Notes: generated by a model from the sequence alone, not told the origin. A DNA stretch of 15,870 bases from JAZDGX01 sp964482205 (GCA_964482205.1 CAYZWI010000025.1:1-15870), one strand, 5' to 3'; shown: positions 6,448-14,509, counted from the first letter of the stretch. Program-made: numbers and translations.

Positions 6448-7846
6448 GACCCGTGGTCCGCGAAAAGTCGATCACGGCGTACGACGAGGGGCGGCAGGCC
6501 TCCCGAAGACGAACGTCCTGAGAGGAAGGGCCGATGGGGGGAGAGGGCCACGGTCATTCGACGGGCGGCCGCAGGTGCCGGATCGATCAACAAGACTCGA
6601 GGGACGCAGCGGTGCCTGACAAAACTAGGATCTCGGAATCGTGACGGGATGTGGCTTCAGGCCACGAGCCGGTAATCGTGGAGTACGCCACCAAGGATGG
6701 GCAAGGCGATGAGTTTCCCGCGTCGGGAGGGAGGCCGCCGCAGTTCCGGATACGGATCTGGGATCCCATGGATCGCCTGCGATGGACGAGCGCGATTGTA
6801 GTAGCGAATGTACTCGGAGACGACACGACGAATGTGATCGGCACTGAGAAAGATGAAGTGGTTGAGCGCCTCCTCCCGCAACGTGTGCACGAACCTCTCG
6901 ATGTGAGGTGAGGCGTTCGGCGCGCCGTAGGGAATGGGGATGCCCTCGATGCCCATGACCTCGTCCAGCCAGCAGTCCAGATGGCAGCGGTAGCTGCGCC
7001 TTCTGCTTTTCTTCTCGACCGTCACAGGTTTCCCAAACTGCCCGAAGATCCCGTCGTTATCATGCACGAGGAAACGAGGCGTGCCGTCCTCGGCCGTTGC
7101 CTCCCGGATCTGCTGCTTCACCCAGGGCAGTGTCGGATTGGTCGTGACGTTGGTGTGGACGATGCGCCGCGACCCGATTTCCATCACGACGAAGACGTAG
7201 ACGACCGTGAAGAAGGCCGTGTACTGGATCAAGAAATCGCAGGCGCAAAGCTCCCGCGCGTGATTGCGGACGAAGGTGCGCCAGGTTTGATTTCCCCGAG
7301 GCGACCCTTGCCGGGGGACCATGTAGCGGCGGATGGTGCTGGGGGAGTGGGCGATGCCGAACTTGGCGTTGAGCTCTTCGGCGATCCTGTCCTCGCCCCA
7401 TTCGGGATGGTCGCTGGAGATGCGCCGGATGAAGGCGATGTGCTCGGCAAGGATGCGGGGGCGCCCGAGCGGTCCCCGGGATCTGCGGCGCCAGAAGATC
7501 TGGAAGCCCTTTCGATGCCAGCCGACGACGGTGGCGGGCTTGACGATGACGAGCGGGCGGGTCCAGTTCGGCCAGAGCCTTCGGAGGGCAACCCAGAAGA
7601 GGCGATCCTCGGTGCGGAGCCGAGCGCGGTGGTTGCTCCGCAGGTAGACGGCCAGTTGCTGGCGCAGAGCGGCGTTTTCGAGAGCAAGCTCCGCCCGTGG
7701 CATCAGGGCTGCTCGCAAGGCTGAGAGAAGAGCTACAATAAATGTGCGCATGGCGAGGGATGGTAGCACGCGGAGGGAAGTGACCTTGGAGAAGGAGGTT
7801 CCCCTCGTTGAGGGATGCGCGACGGAGTTTTCGCGGACTACGGGTC
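6448..7846 (-). mobile_element. Complete type-1 IS element, copy A
   Basis: An insertion sequence of about 1.4 kb bounded by inverted repeats: left GACCCGTGGTCCGCGAAAA (6448-6466) and right GTTTTCGCGGACTACGGGTC (7827-7846). It carries one transposase gene on the minus strand (6657-7751). Between the transposase stop and the left repeat is about 200 bases of non-coding sequence, a length shared with the other left ends at 9858-10060 and 10761-10964. I find no clear target-site duplication. On the right it abuts directly a fragment of another type-1 copy, suggesting nesting or recombination. The family is related to the IS3/IS481 integrase-core transposases; I cannot name the IS. Confidence 0.8.
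6657..7751 (-). CDS. DDE integrase-core transposase, type 1 copy A
   Basis: A 364-residue transposase that cuts and joins DNA ends of its own IS. Residues 1-45 are helical (MRTFIVALLSALRAAL, ELALENAALRQQLAVYLR), a leucine-rich region common at the start of this integrase group. A helix-turn-helix-like segment follows (HPEWGEDRIAEELNAKFGI, then SPSTIRRYM). The rve catalytic domain has aspartates in ACDFL and in VHDNDG and a glutamate in NASPHIERF, so the catalytic triad is complete. Between the second aspartate and the glutamate lie 53 residues rather than the usual 34-35, because of a basic insert containing SRRRSYRCHLD. The start MRTF is chosen because it aligns exactly with the second copy and gives an identical length; no ribosome site is obvious. 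It should be functional judging by intactness. Confidence 0.85.
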   Translation of the reverse strand: MRTFIVALLSALRAALMPRAELALENAALRQQLAVYLRSNHRARLRTEDRLFWVALRRLWPNWTRPLVIVKPATVVGWHRKGFQIFWRRRSRGPLGRPRILAEHIAFIRRISSDHPEWGEDRIAEELNAKFGIAHSPSTIRRYMVPRQGSPRGNQTWRTFVRNHARELCACDFLIQYTAFFTVVYVFVVMEIGSRRIVHTNVTTNPTLPWVKQQIREATAEDGTPRFLVHDNDGIFGQFGKPVTVEKKSRRRSYRCHLDCWLDEVMGIEGIPIPYGAPNASPHIERFVHTLREEALNHFIFLSADHIRRVVSEYIRYYNRARPSQAIHGIPDPYPELRRPPSRRGKLIALPILGGVLHDYRLVA

Positions 7847-7983
7847 CGGAGTTGGGGCCGATTGGAGGTCCGCAGGTAGACGGCCAACTGCTGGCGGAGC
7901 GCGGCGTTCTCGAGGGCGAGCGCCGCCCGCGACTTCAGGGCTGCCCGGAGGGTGGCGAGAAGGGATAGAATGAACGTGCGCAT
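7847..7983 (-). pseudogene. Transposase N-terminal fragment, type 1 copy B
   Basis: On the minus strand, from an ATG whose 5' base is 7983, the sequence encodes MRTFILSLLATLRAAL, then ENAALRQQLAVYLRTSNRPQL, clearly the first 45 or so residues of the type-1 transposase but diverged from both full copies (MRTFIVALLSALRAAL). The frame then runs into the right terminal repeat of copy A at 7846 and loses similarity. The helix-turn-helix and catalytic domains are missing, so it is inactive. Confidence 0.75.
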
Positions 7984-8046
7984 GGGGCGGGATGCCGGCA
8001 AAGCAGCATCCCGGGCCCACGCGCCGAGTTTTCACCGAGCACGATC
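7847..8046 (-). mobile_element. Type-1 IS right-end fragment, copy B
   Basis: A 200-base remnant of another type-1 element that keeps the right end and the first codons of its transposase. The terminal repeat is GCGCCGAGTTTTCACCGAGC at 8021-8040, continuing into ACGATC; it matches the right end of the copy at 12107-12130 better than that of copy A next to it, including the shared CCCGGG-GC stretch inside. The remaining body of the element is absent, as copy A begins exactly where it stops. Its outer end faces the ABC exporter gene, about 60 bases before the likely start codon. Confidence 0.7.
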
Positions 8047-8108
8047 ATTACTCGAGGCATCTGCACCGGAGAAGGATTCCAGCCGCGGCGTGCCGCAGCA
8101 TACTGCTT

Positions 8109-9854
8109 GTGAAGACCATCTGGAAATATCTCAAGCCTGCCAAGGGGTGGCTCTTTCTGGCCATGGGGCTGGCAGCTATCGCCGAAGTCCTTCAGCTCCT
8201 CGACCCGGTCATCTTCGGGAAGATCATCGACATGTTCGCGGTGAATCCCGACGGCCTGCGGGAAGAGGAACTGGTCAGGGGGGTTCTGACATGGCTGGCC
8301 ATTGCGGTCGGCGTGGCCCTGTTGGCTAGGCTGACCAGGGCTTATACCGACTATGTCACCCGGCTCGTGGTTCAGAAGTTCGGCCTATCCGTTTTCGATG
8401 CAGGGCTCAGACAGACCCTCAGGCTCCCCTTCCACGAGTTCGAGGAGACCAGCAGCGGCCACGTCCTCTCCGTCCTCCTGAAAGTCCGCCAGGACAACGA
8501 GCGCTTCATCAGCTCCTTCGTCACCATCCTATTCAGCTCGCTGGTGGGGGTTCTCTTCGTCATCTGGTATGCCGTGACCACCCACTGGCTCCTGATCCCC
8601 GTGTTTGTCATCGGGGTTGTCGTCCTGGGCAGCCTCACCAGTTACCTGAGCCGCAAGATCAGGACCGTCCAGCGGTCGGTCATTTCCGAAACCAACAAAA
8701 TGAGCGGGGCCATCACCGAGTCGCTTCGCAACATCGAACTCGTCAAGAGCCTGGGGCTCACCTACCCCGAGATCCGCCGGCTCAGAACCTTTACTCTGAA
8801 GATCTTCAACCTGGAGATGGCCAAGGTCCGCCGCATCAGAACCCTGACCTTTCTCCAGAGCTCTGTGCTGCTGGTGCTGAAGGAGTCCATTCTCTTCATT
8901 CTCTTGTGGCTGATCTTCCGCAACCTGCTCACCACCGGGGAGCTCATTTCCATGCAGTTCATCACGACCAGGATCATGCATCCCCTCCAGGAGTTGGGCA
9001 CCATCATCCTCTCCTATAGGGAGGCGGAAGCATCGCTGCAGATCTTTGACGACCTGATGAAGAAGGAACCCGAATACCGGCCCGACGAGCCTGTGGAGAT
9101 CGGGGAGATTGACAATCTCCGTTTTGAGGGCATCAGTTTCAGGTACAAGAACAGTGCCACCGACGCCATCAAGGATCTTTCCTTCAGGGTAGAGCGGGGC
9201 GAGACCATCGCGTTCGTGGGGCCCTCGGGGTGCGGCAAGTCCACCCTGGTCAAACTGCTGGTGGGACTCTACACACCGACGCGCGGCACCATCTATTATG
9301 ACGACATTCCGGCCCGTGACATCCGGGTCAACAGGATGCGGCGCCAGCTGGGATTCGTTACCCAGGAAACGCAGCTCTTCTCGGGGACCATCCGCGAGAA
9401 CCTTCTGTTTGTGAAACAGGACGCTTCGGAAAGGGATCTTCTGGAGGCCCTGCGCAAGGCGTCCGCCCTGGAATTGGTGGAATCCTCGCCCCATGGGCTG
9501 GACACGCTGCTCGGCGAAGGCGGGAAGATGGTGTCCGGAGGGGAAAAACAACGGCTGGCCATCGCCCGGGCCCTGGTCCGCAATCCCAGGATCCTCATTT
9601 TTGATGAGGCCACCTCCGCCCTCGACTCCATAACGGAGGAGGAGATCACCCAAACGTTCAAGGAGATTTCCGCAGGCAAACAACAGATGATCCTTATGAT
9701 CGCCCACCGGCTTTCCAGCATCATGCATGCGGACAGGATCTACGTCCTGGAAAAGGGAAGCATCATTGAAGAGGGGAGCCACGGCACCCTTCTGGAGCAG
9801 AAAGGCCTCTACTACGCCATGTGGAGGCAGCAAATTGGGGAGAGGAAGTCCTGA
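8109..9854 (+). CDS. ABC exporter with fused membrane and ATPase domains
   Basis: A 581-residue half-transporter, homodimeric or heterodimeric, that drives export across the inner membrane by ATP hydrolysis. Residues about 10-320 are the six-helix exporter membrane domain (hydrophobic segments such as WLFLAMGLAAIAEVLQLL, WLAIAVGVALLARL, LFSSLVGVLFVIWYAV, LLIPVFVIGVVVLGSL and ESILFILLWLIF). The ATPase domain follows: Walker A GPSGCGKST at 371-379, Q-loop FVTQETQLF, signature VSGGEKQRL from 475, Walker B ILIFDEATSALD at 495-506 and H-loop His at 533. All key residues are present, so it should be active. The substrate cannot be told. GTG at 8109 (VKTIWKYLKP) is chosen because the upstream 39 open codons run through IS debris; no ribosome site is seen. 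The gene is flanked by type-1 IS ends, and its TGA overlaps the first bases of the right-hand one. A C39 peptidase domain is absent. Confidence 0.9.
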   Translation: MKTIWKYLKPAKGWLFLAMGLAAIAEVLQLLDPVIFGKIIDMFAVNPDGLREEELVRGVLTWLAIAVGVALLARLTRAYTDYVTRLVVQKFGLSVFDAGLRQTLRLPFHEFEETSSGHVLSVLLKVRQDNERFISSFVTILFSSLVGVLFVIWYAVTTHWLLIPVFVIGVVVLGSLTSYLSRKIRTVQRSVISETNKMSGAITESLRNIELVKSLGLTYPEIRRLRTFTLKIFNLEMAKVRRIRTLTFLQSSVLLVLKESILFILLWLIFRNLLTTGELISMQFITTRIMHPLQELGTIILSYREAEASLQIFDDLMKKEPEYRPDEPVEIGEIDNLRFEGISFRYKNSATDAIKDLSFRVERGETIAFVGPSGCGKSTLVKLLVGLYTPTRGTIYYDDIPARDIRVNRMRRQLGFVTQETQLFSGTIRENLLFVKQDASERDLLEALRKASALELVESSPHGLDTLLGEGGKMVSGGEKQRLAIARALVRNPRILIFDEATSALDSITEEEITQTFKEISAGKQQMILMIAHRLSSIMHADRIYVLEKGSIIEEGSHGTLLEQKGLYYAMWRQQIGERKS

Positions 9855-10115
9855 CCCTCGTAGTCCGCGAAAAGTCCGTACCGGTGCTGAGCGGACCGAG
9901 TTGCGGCCCACCGAGGCTGGCGTCGAGTGGTCGACGCCGAGGGTGAAGGGGCCGAAGGGCAGTCTCCTGCTTCGGTGTCGTCGGATTTGCGAACCTGGCT
10001 CAGTGGGCGCACAAATGCCGGTGCGTCCGAGGACATCCGGGCGCTGGGTGGGCGTCGCCTCAAGCCACGAGGCGATAGTCGTGATGGATGCCGTCGAGGA
10101 CGGGAAGGGCGGCGG
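9853..10115 (-). mobile_element. Type-1 IS left-end relic, copy C
   Basis: The sequence from 9853 (GACCCTCGTAGTCCGCGAAA) is a type-1 left terminal repeat. It is followed by a non-coding stretch that aligns with the left end at 10758 (shared GCGGACCGA, CCGAGGCTGG and TCGAG), then by the last codons of a transposase on the minus strand ending at 10060-10062 and reading ALPVLDGIHHDYRLVA. That corresponds to ALPVLGGVQHDYSLVA in the complete copy. Sequence to the right of about 10115 no longer matches, so the rest of the element is deleted. Confidence 0.7.
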
Positions 10116-10224
10116 TTGTGCATGCCGAAAACTCCATCTGCGCGCTCAATGACTGAATGTGCTCAAGCGAGGCGGCCTCTCTCGCGGCAAGTGAGGCTGC
10201 ATGTGGCTCCCAGATGGCGTTGGC

Positions 10225-10625
10225 TGAAGTCTGCGACGTGATTCAGACCTCAAGAGGCGCGGCTCGGACATGGCTCGGTCGGGTCTGCGAGTGGAGTAGA
10301 GCGGGCTGCAGGCGAGTCAGGCCGCGGCGCGCTCGTAGTGATGATGAAGCCCACCGACCTCTTCAACCTCGACGACGAAACCGTGATCGGCAGGGCAGAC
10401 CTCCCGGCGTTCAAGGCGGTCCATCTCGAGCGACTGATGAGTTCGCCAGCGGTGGTAGTAGCCGAAGTAGTCAGTGAGAACTCGTTTCAGGTGCCGCTCG
10501 CCAAGCACGATGGTGTGATCGAGGCACTCTCGCCGGATCGATCCGATCAACCGCTCGACGAACGGGCTCTGCCAGGGCGAGCGAGGCGCGATCACTGTGC
10601 GTACCGAAAACCTCATCGGCCGCGT
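10225..10625 (-). mobile_element. Type-2 IS 3'-end relic, copy 2
   Basis: The longest surviving piece of the type-2 element. It includes a non-coding end beginning near GTGATTCAGA at 10239 and matching copy 1, and about 300 bases of transposase coding sequence on the minus strand. The break on the right is near 10625, after which I recognise nothing until the next type-1 IS end at 10758. A short unassigned stretch (10116-10224) separates it from the type-1 relic on the left. Confidence 0.6.
10317..10617 (-). pseudogene. Integrase-core transposase C-terminal fragment, type 2
   Basis: About 100 codons encode the end of a DDE integrase-core transposase: VRTVIAPRSPWQSPFVERL, then IGSIRRECLDHTIVLGERHL, then DYFGYYHRWRTHQSLEMD, ending GGLHHHYERAAA with a TGA. 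SPWQSPFVERLIGSIRRECL contains the catalytic glutamate (in VERL), while both catalytic aspartates are missing, so it cannot be active. The ending GLHHHYERxAA is a frequent C terminus in one group of IS3-related integrases. It is a different family from the type-1 element here, which ends HDYxLVA. The frame continues upstream to 10781 but shows no further similarity. Confidence 0.75.
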
Positions 10626-10757
10626 TGCGGGGCACTTGGCGGCGTCAGAGCGCCCTCGAAGTGGGGCGTCAAGAGCGCGGGTCTCTCGATTGTCAGCGAT
10701 CCGCGGCGCGTGAGATCGCCCTGGCCACCGTCGGATTGACAGTCTGGACGTAGTCGT

Positions 10758-12130
10758 CCCCGTAGTCCGCGAAAAGTCCATCCCGAGGCAGCGCGGACCG
10801 ATCCACGGCCTGCCGAGGCTGGTATCGAGCGAGTGCGGGCGGTAGTGAAGGCGGCCGAACAGCTCTCTTCCCTCAGTGTGGGCGTCGGATCGAGGGACTG
10901 GACACGACGGGGCACACTGGTAGTGGCGGGAGTGGGGATCGCAGGCTTGGGATGGACGTCAGCTCAGGCCACGAGGCTGTAATCGTGCTGGACGCCGCCC
11001 AGGACGGGGAGAGCGACGAGTCTTCCAGCCGATGGCGGAGGCTGCTTCAGTTCCGGGTATGGATCCGGGATCCCATGGATCGCCTGCGATGGACGCGCCC
11101 CGTTGTAGTACCGGGTGTACTCGTTGACGACCCGACGAACGTGATCGACGCTCAGGAAGATGAAGTGGTCGAGGGTTTCCTCCCGAAGCGTCCGGACGAA
11201 CCTCTCGACGTGGGGCGAGGCGTTGGGCGCTCCGAACGGGATCGGCAGCCCCTCGATGCCGATGACCTCGTCGAGCCAGCGGTCCAGATGGCAGCGGTAG
11301 CTGCGCCTTCTGCCCTTGGCCTCGGCCACCAGGGGCCTTCCAAACTGTCCGAAGATCCCGTCGTTATCATGCACGAGGAAACGAGGCGTGCCGTCCTCGG
11401 CCGTTGCCTCCCGGATCTGCTGCTTCACCCAGGGCAGTGTCGGATTGGTCGTGACGTTGGTGTGGACGATGCGCCGCGACCCGGTTTCCATCACGACGAA
11501 GATGTAGACGACCGCGAAAAGGGCGGTGTATTGAGTCAGGAAGTCGCAGGCCCAGACTTCTTTGGCATGGTTGCGCACGAAGGTGCGCCAGGTCTGATCT
11601 CCCCGAGGCGACCCATGTCGCGGGGCCATGTAGCGGCGGATGGTGCTGGGGGAGTGCTCGATGCCGAACTTGGCGGCGAGTTCTTCGGCGATCCGGTCCT
11701 CGCCCCACTCGGGATGGTCGCCGGACATGCGGCGGATGAAGGTGATGTGCTCGGCAGGGATGCGGGGTCGCCCGATCGGGCCTCGGGATCTGCGGCGCCA
11801 GAAGATCCGGAAGCCCTTTCGATGCCAGCCGACGACGGTGGCAGGCTTGACGATGACGAGGGGACGGGTCCAGTCCGGCCAGAGCCTGCGAAGGGCAACC
11901 CAGAAGAGGCGATCCTCGGTTCGGAGCCGAGCGCGGTGGGTGGTTCGCAGGTAGACGGCCAGTTGCTGGCGCAAGGCCGCGTTTTCGAGAGCAAGCTCCG
12001 CCCGTGGCATCAGGGCTGCTCGCAAGGCTGAGAGAAGAGCTACAATAAATGTGCGCATGGCGAGGGATGGTAGCACGAGCGGCGAAAGCGGCATCCCGGG
12101 CGCACGTACCGAGTTTTCGCGGAGCACGAC
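10758..12130 (-). mobile_element. Complete type-1 IS element, copy D
   Basis: An insertion sequence of about 1.37 kb with left repeat CCCCGTAGTCCGCGAAAAG from 10758 and right repeat GAGTTTTCGCGGAGCAC ending near 12127-12130. The gene inside is intact. The right end carries the GTGCTC variant (read inward) also seen at 8021-8046, unlike the GTAGTC variant in copy A, so at least two end subtypes exist. About 200 non-coding bases separate the left repeat from the transposase stop. No convincing target duplication is seen. It lies downstream of typA, whose 3' end is 122 bases away. Confidence 0.8.
10964..12058 (-). CDS. DDE integrase-core transposase, type 1 copy D
   Basis: A 364-residue protein, exactly as long as the copy at 6657-7751 and closely similar along its whole length. 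The N-terminal helical part (MRTFIVALLSALRAALMPRA) is identical for the first 20 residues. Catalytic residues are present: aspartate in ACDFL, aspartate in VHDNDG, glutamate in ASPHVERF. The basic insert between the second aspartate and the glutamate is conserved (GRRRSYRCHLD) though its left flank differs (LVAEAKGR versus VTVEKKSR). Differences between copies scatter through the gene without stops or frameshifts, which suggests both diverged under some constraint or came from separate arrivals. The start is taken at MRTF; the same frame stays open upstream through the terminal repeat but that part is not protein-like. Confidence 0.85.
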   Translation of the reverse strand: MRTFIVALLSALRAALMPRAELALENAALRQQLAVYLRTTHRARLRTEDRLFWVALRRLWPDWTRPLVIVKPATVVGWHRKGFRIFWRRRSRGPIGRPRIPAEHITFIRRMSGDHPEWGEDRIAEELAAKFGIEHSPSTIRRYMAPRHGSPRGDQTWRTFVRNHAKEVWACDFLTQYTALFAVVYIFVVMETGSRRIVHTNVTTNPTLPWVKQQIREATAEDGTPRFLVHDNDGIFGQFGRPLVAEAKGRRRSYRCHLDRWLDEVIGIEGLPIPFGAPNASPHVERFVRTLREETLDHFIFLSVDHVRRVVNEYTRYYNGARPSQAIHGIPDPYPELKQPPPSAGRLVALPVLGGVQHDYSLVA

Positions 12131-12252
12131 GGACCGAGCACTCTGGTGTGCGCCGCTGCCCTGACCTGGCGGAGCATTGCCCTGGTAGCATCGAATCACA
12201 TCGACATTGAGAAGGTCATTGTGAGTGGCGTGGACAACGGGTCGCAGAGCTG

Positions 12253-14067
12253 CTACGCGCCTTCCAGGCGGCGAGCCTTTTCCGCGCGCTTGCGATCGTG
12301 GATGTCCAAGGTCGCCTTGCGCAGGCGGATCGTCTTGGGCGTCGCCTCGACGTACTCGTCGTAATTGAGGTACTCGAGCGCCTCCTCGAGGTTCATCCTC
12401 ACGGGGGGCGCGATCTTCATCTTCCGATCGGCGCTGGCGGAGCGCATGTTGGTCAGCTTCTTCGCCTTCTGCGCGTTGACCACGATGTCGTCGTCCTTGC
12501 AGTGTTCGCCGATGATCTGGCCGGCGTAGAGCTTCTCGCCGGGGGCGACGAAGAAGTGCCCCCGGTCCTGAACGGCGTCGAGGGCGTACGCGACCGCAGG
12601 GCCGTTGGCCATGGAGATGATGCTGCCGTTCAGTCTCTGAGGGATCGAGCCCTTGAAGTACTCGTACTGAAGAAAACGATGGTTGATGACCACCTCGCCC
12701 GAGGTCAGCGGCATCATCTTGCTGCGGAATCCAATCAGGCCCCGGCTAGGGATGTGGAACTCCAGGCGCGTGCGGTCCCCGATCTGGACCATCTGCAACA
12801 GATCGCCCCGCCGCTGGCCGGCGTACTCGATGACCGTGCCGGCGTGCTCCCTGGGGACATCGACGGTCAGCATCTCGACCGGCTCGGCCTTCTTGCCCGC
12901 GATCTCCTTGTAGATGACCTGAGGCTGCCCGGCCATGAACTCGAAGCCCTCGCGCCGCATGTTCTCCATGAGGATCGAGAGATGCAGAATCCCGCGGCCC
13001 GACACGCGGAAGGTGTCCGTGCTGGCGGTCTCCTCGACTTTCAGGGAGACATCGCGCTCAGCTTCCTTGAAGAGCCGCTCGCGGAGCTGCCTGCTGGTGA
13101 CGAATTTCCCGTCCTCGCCGTAGTACGGGCTGTCGTTGGGCATGAAGGCCAGGGTGAGGGTCGGCTCATCCACGGCGATCAGCGGCAGCATGTCGGGATG
13201 CTCGATGTCGGCCAGGGTGTCGCCGATGTCTACGCCTTCCACTCCGGTCACCGCGCAGATGTCCCCGCAACCCACCTCACCGACCTGCCGGCGGCCGAGA
13301 TTCTCGAAGACGAAGAGGCTCTGCACGACCACCCGGGCGCGCGATCCGTTGCGCTTGAGCAGAGCGATCGCGTCCTTCTCCCGCAGAACGCCCCGGAAAA
13401 CGCGCCCGATCCCGATCCGGCCCACATAGTCGCTGTGGTCCATCGCGGTCACGAGCATCTGCACCGGACCGGAACGCGATTCGGGCGCGGGAACGCTGTC
13501 GACGATCATGTCTAGCAGTGGCAGCAGGTTTTCCCGCCGGCCGGTCAATTCGGTCACCGCCCAGCCGTCGCGACCCGAGGCGTAGACGCAGGGGAAGGCG
13601 GACTGGTCGTCGTCGGCGTTGAGATCGATGAAGAGGCTGAAGATCTCGTCGAGGACTTCGATCGGACGCGCCTGGTCCCGATCGACCTTGTTGATGACCA
13701 CGAGCGGCTTCAAGCGCAGCGCCAACGCCTTCTGGAGCACGAAGCGAGTCTGGGGCATAGGCCCCTCGAAGGCGTCCACCAGGAGCAGGACCCCGTCGGC
13801 CATCGTGAGCACCCGCTCGACTTCGCCGCCGAAATCCGCATGCCCCGGGGTGTCGATGAGGTTGATGCGCACTCCGCGGTGGGTCACCGCAAAGTTCTTC
13901 GCCGTGATCGTGATGCCGCGCTCACGCTCGAGATCGTTCGAGTCCATGAAGCGCTCGCACACCTGCTGGCCCTGGCGAAAGACATCGCACTGGCGCAGGA
14001 TCTGATCGACCAGGGTCGTCTTGCCGTGGTCGACATGGGCGATGATGGCGACATTGCGGATGTCCAT
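12253..14067 (-). CDS. typA: Ribosome-associated translational GTPase TypA/BipA
   Basis: A 604-residue GTPase of the EF-G-like translation factor family that binds the 70S ribosome and helps ribosome assembly and stress or low-temperature growth. GTPase motifs: G1 AHVDHGKT at residues 10-17, switch I ERERGITITAKN at 47-58, G3 DTPGH at 72-76, G4 NKVD at 126-129, and a G5-like SGRDGW near 170. Domain II, the EF-G III/V-like domains (for example RGILHLSILMENMRREGFEF) and the BipA-specific C-terminal domain (LYAGQIIGEH, KKLTNMRSA, LEEALEYLNYDEYVEATP, IRLRKATL) all follow in order. Length is normal for the family (about 600-615). ATG at 14067 is chosen because MDIRNVAIIAHVDHGKTTL matches family starts and GGAG lies 10 bases upstream; an earlier ATG in frame adds eight residues. 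It is surrounded by IS relics on both sides and has no operon partner. Confidence 0.97.
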   Translation of the reverse strand: MDIRNVAIIAHVDHGKTTLVDQILRQCDVFRQGQQVCERFMDSNDLERERGITITAKNFAVTHRGVRINLIDTPGHADFGGEVERVLTMADGVLLLVDAFEGPMPQTRFVLQKALALRLKPLVVINKVDRDQARPIEVLDEIFSLFIDLNADDDQSAFPCVYASGRDGWAVTELTGRRENLLPLLDMIVDSVPAPESRSGPVQMLVTAMDHSDYVGRIGIGRVFRGVLREKDAIALLKRNGSRARVVVQSLFVFENLGRRQVGEVGCGDICAVTGVEGVDIGDTLADIEHPDMLPLIAVDEPTLTLAFMPNDSPYYGEDGKFVTSRQLRERLFKEAERDVSLKVEETASTDTFRVSGRGILHLSILMENMRREGFEFMAGQPQVIYKEIAGKKAEPVEMLTVDVPREHAGTVIEYAGQRRGDLLQMVQIGDRTRLEFHIPSRGLIGFRSKMMPLTSGEVVINHRFLQYEYFKGSIPQRLNGSIISMANGPAVAYALDAVQDRGHFFVAPGEKLYAGQIIGEHCKDDDIVVNAQKAKKLTNMRSASADRKMKIAPPVRMNLEEALEYLNYDEYVEATPKTIRLRKATLDIHDRKRAEKARRLEGA

Positions 14068-14169
14068 CGGTCCAGATCTCCATGCATGCACGATCAGGCC
14101 AGGGGCGGCCGGCGGGCCGGGACGGCCTTGGCCGCGGGCTGGCTCGAGTGCAGCCCCGTCTCTGACAAC

Positions 14170-14279
14170 TCAGGCGGCGACGCGCTCGTAGTGATGGTGC
14201 AGTCCACCGACTTCGTCGATCTCAACTACGGATCCTCGATCGACGACATGGACCTCACGGCTGTCCGGGCAGTCCATTG
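14170..14279 (-). pseudogene. Type-2 transposase tail, copy 3
   Basis: On the minus strand the last 36 codons of the type-2 transposase survive: MDCPDSREVHVVDRG, then SVVEIDEVGGLHHHYERVAA and a TGA at 14170-14172. This aligns without gaps to MDRLERREVCPADHG and FVVEVEEVGGLHHHYERAAA in copy 2. An in-frame stop sits just upstream (near 14283), so similarity ends there. The catalytic region is wholly absent. Its flanking non-coding end differs from copies 1 and 2. Confidence 0.7.
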
Positions 14280-14509
14280 ATTAGGGACGTCGACCGCAAT
14301 CGAGAAGCGAGAGGGTCGCCGAGCTGGGTGCCGGATGGCAAGTAGGATCTCAGGCGGCCCAGGTGTGCTATCGCGCCTGTGGGTCCCAGAAATGTCCGTC
14401 CGCGCGCCGGAAGCCTGAGCGCGTTGGGAGGAAGCAGCCCCGCGCGCGACCAAAGAGGCTGCCGATGAGTCCATGAGCGGCGTTGGGGATGCGAGGGACA
14501 GGATCCGAC

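Noticed and set aside
7992..8108. N-terminal extension of the ABC exporter from the ATG at 7992
   Set aside because: These codons lie in the right end of a type-1 IS and give a non-hydrophobic, His/Arg-rich peptide; family members begin close to the KTIWKYLKP segment.
8529..9911. A 460-codon minus-strand frame over the ABC exporter
   Set aside because: Antisense shadow; the plus strand has all ATPase motifs in order.
10952..12031. A 359-codon open frame on the plus strand opposite the type-1 transposase, with a similar one of 247 codons at 6981-7724
   Set aside because: Both are exact shadows of the minus-strand transposase genes. The translation is rich in D, G, P and R as expected from antisense GC-rich codons, and the catalytic motifs are on the other strand.
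12298..13515. A 405-codon plus-strand frame inside typA
   Set aside because: It is antisense to a clear, full-length TypA gene and shows the His/Asp/Val-rich composition typical of such shadows.
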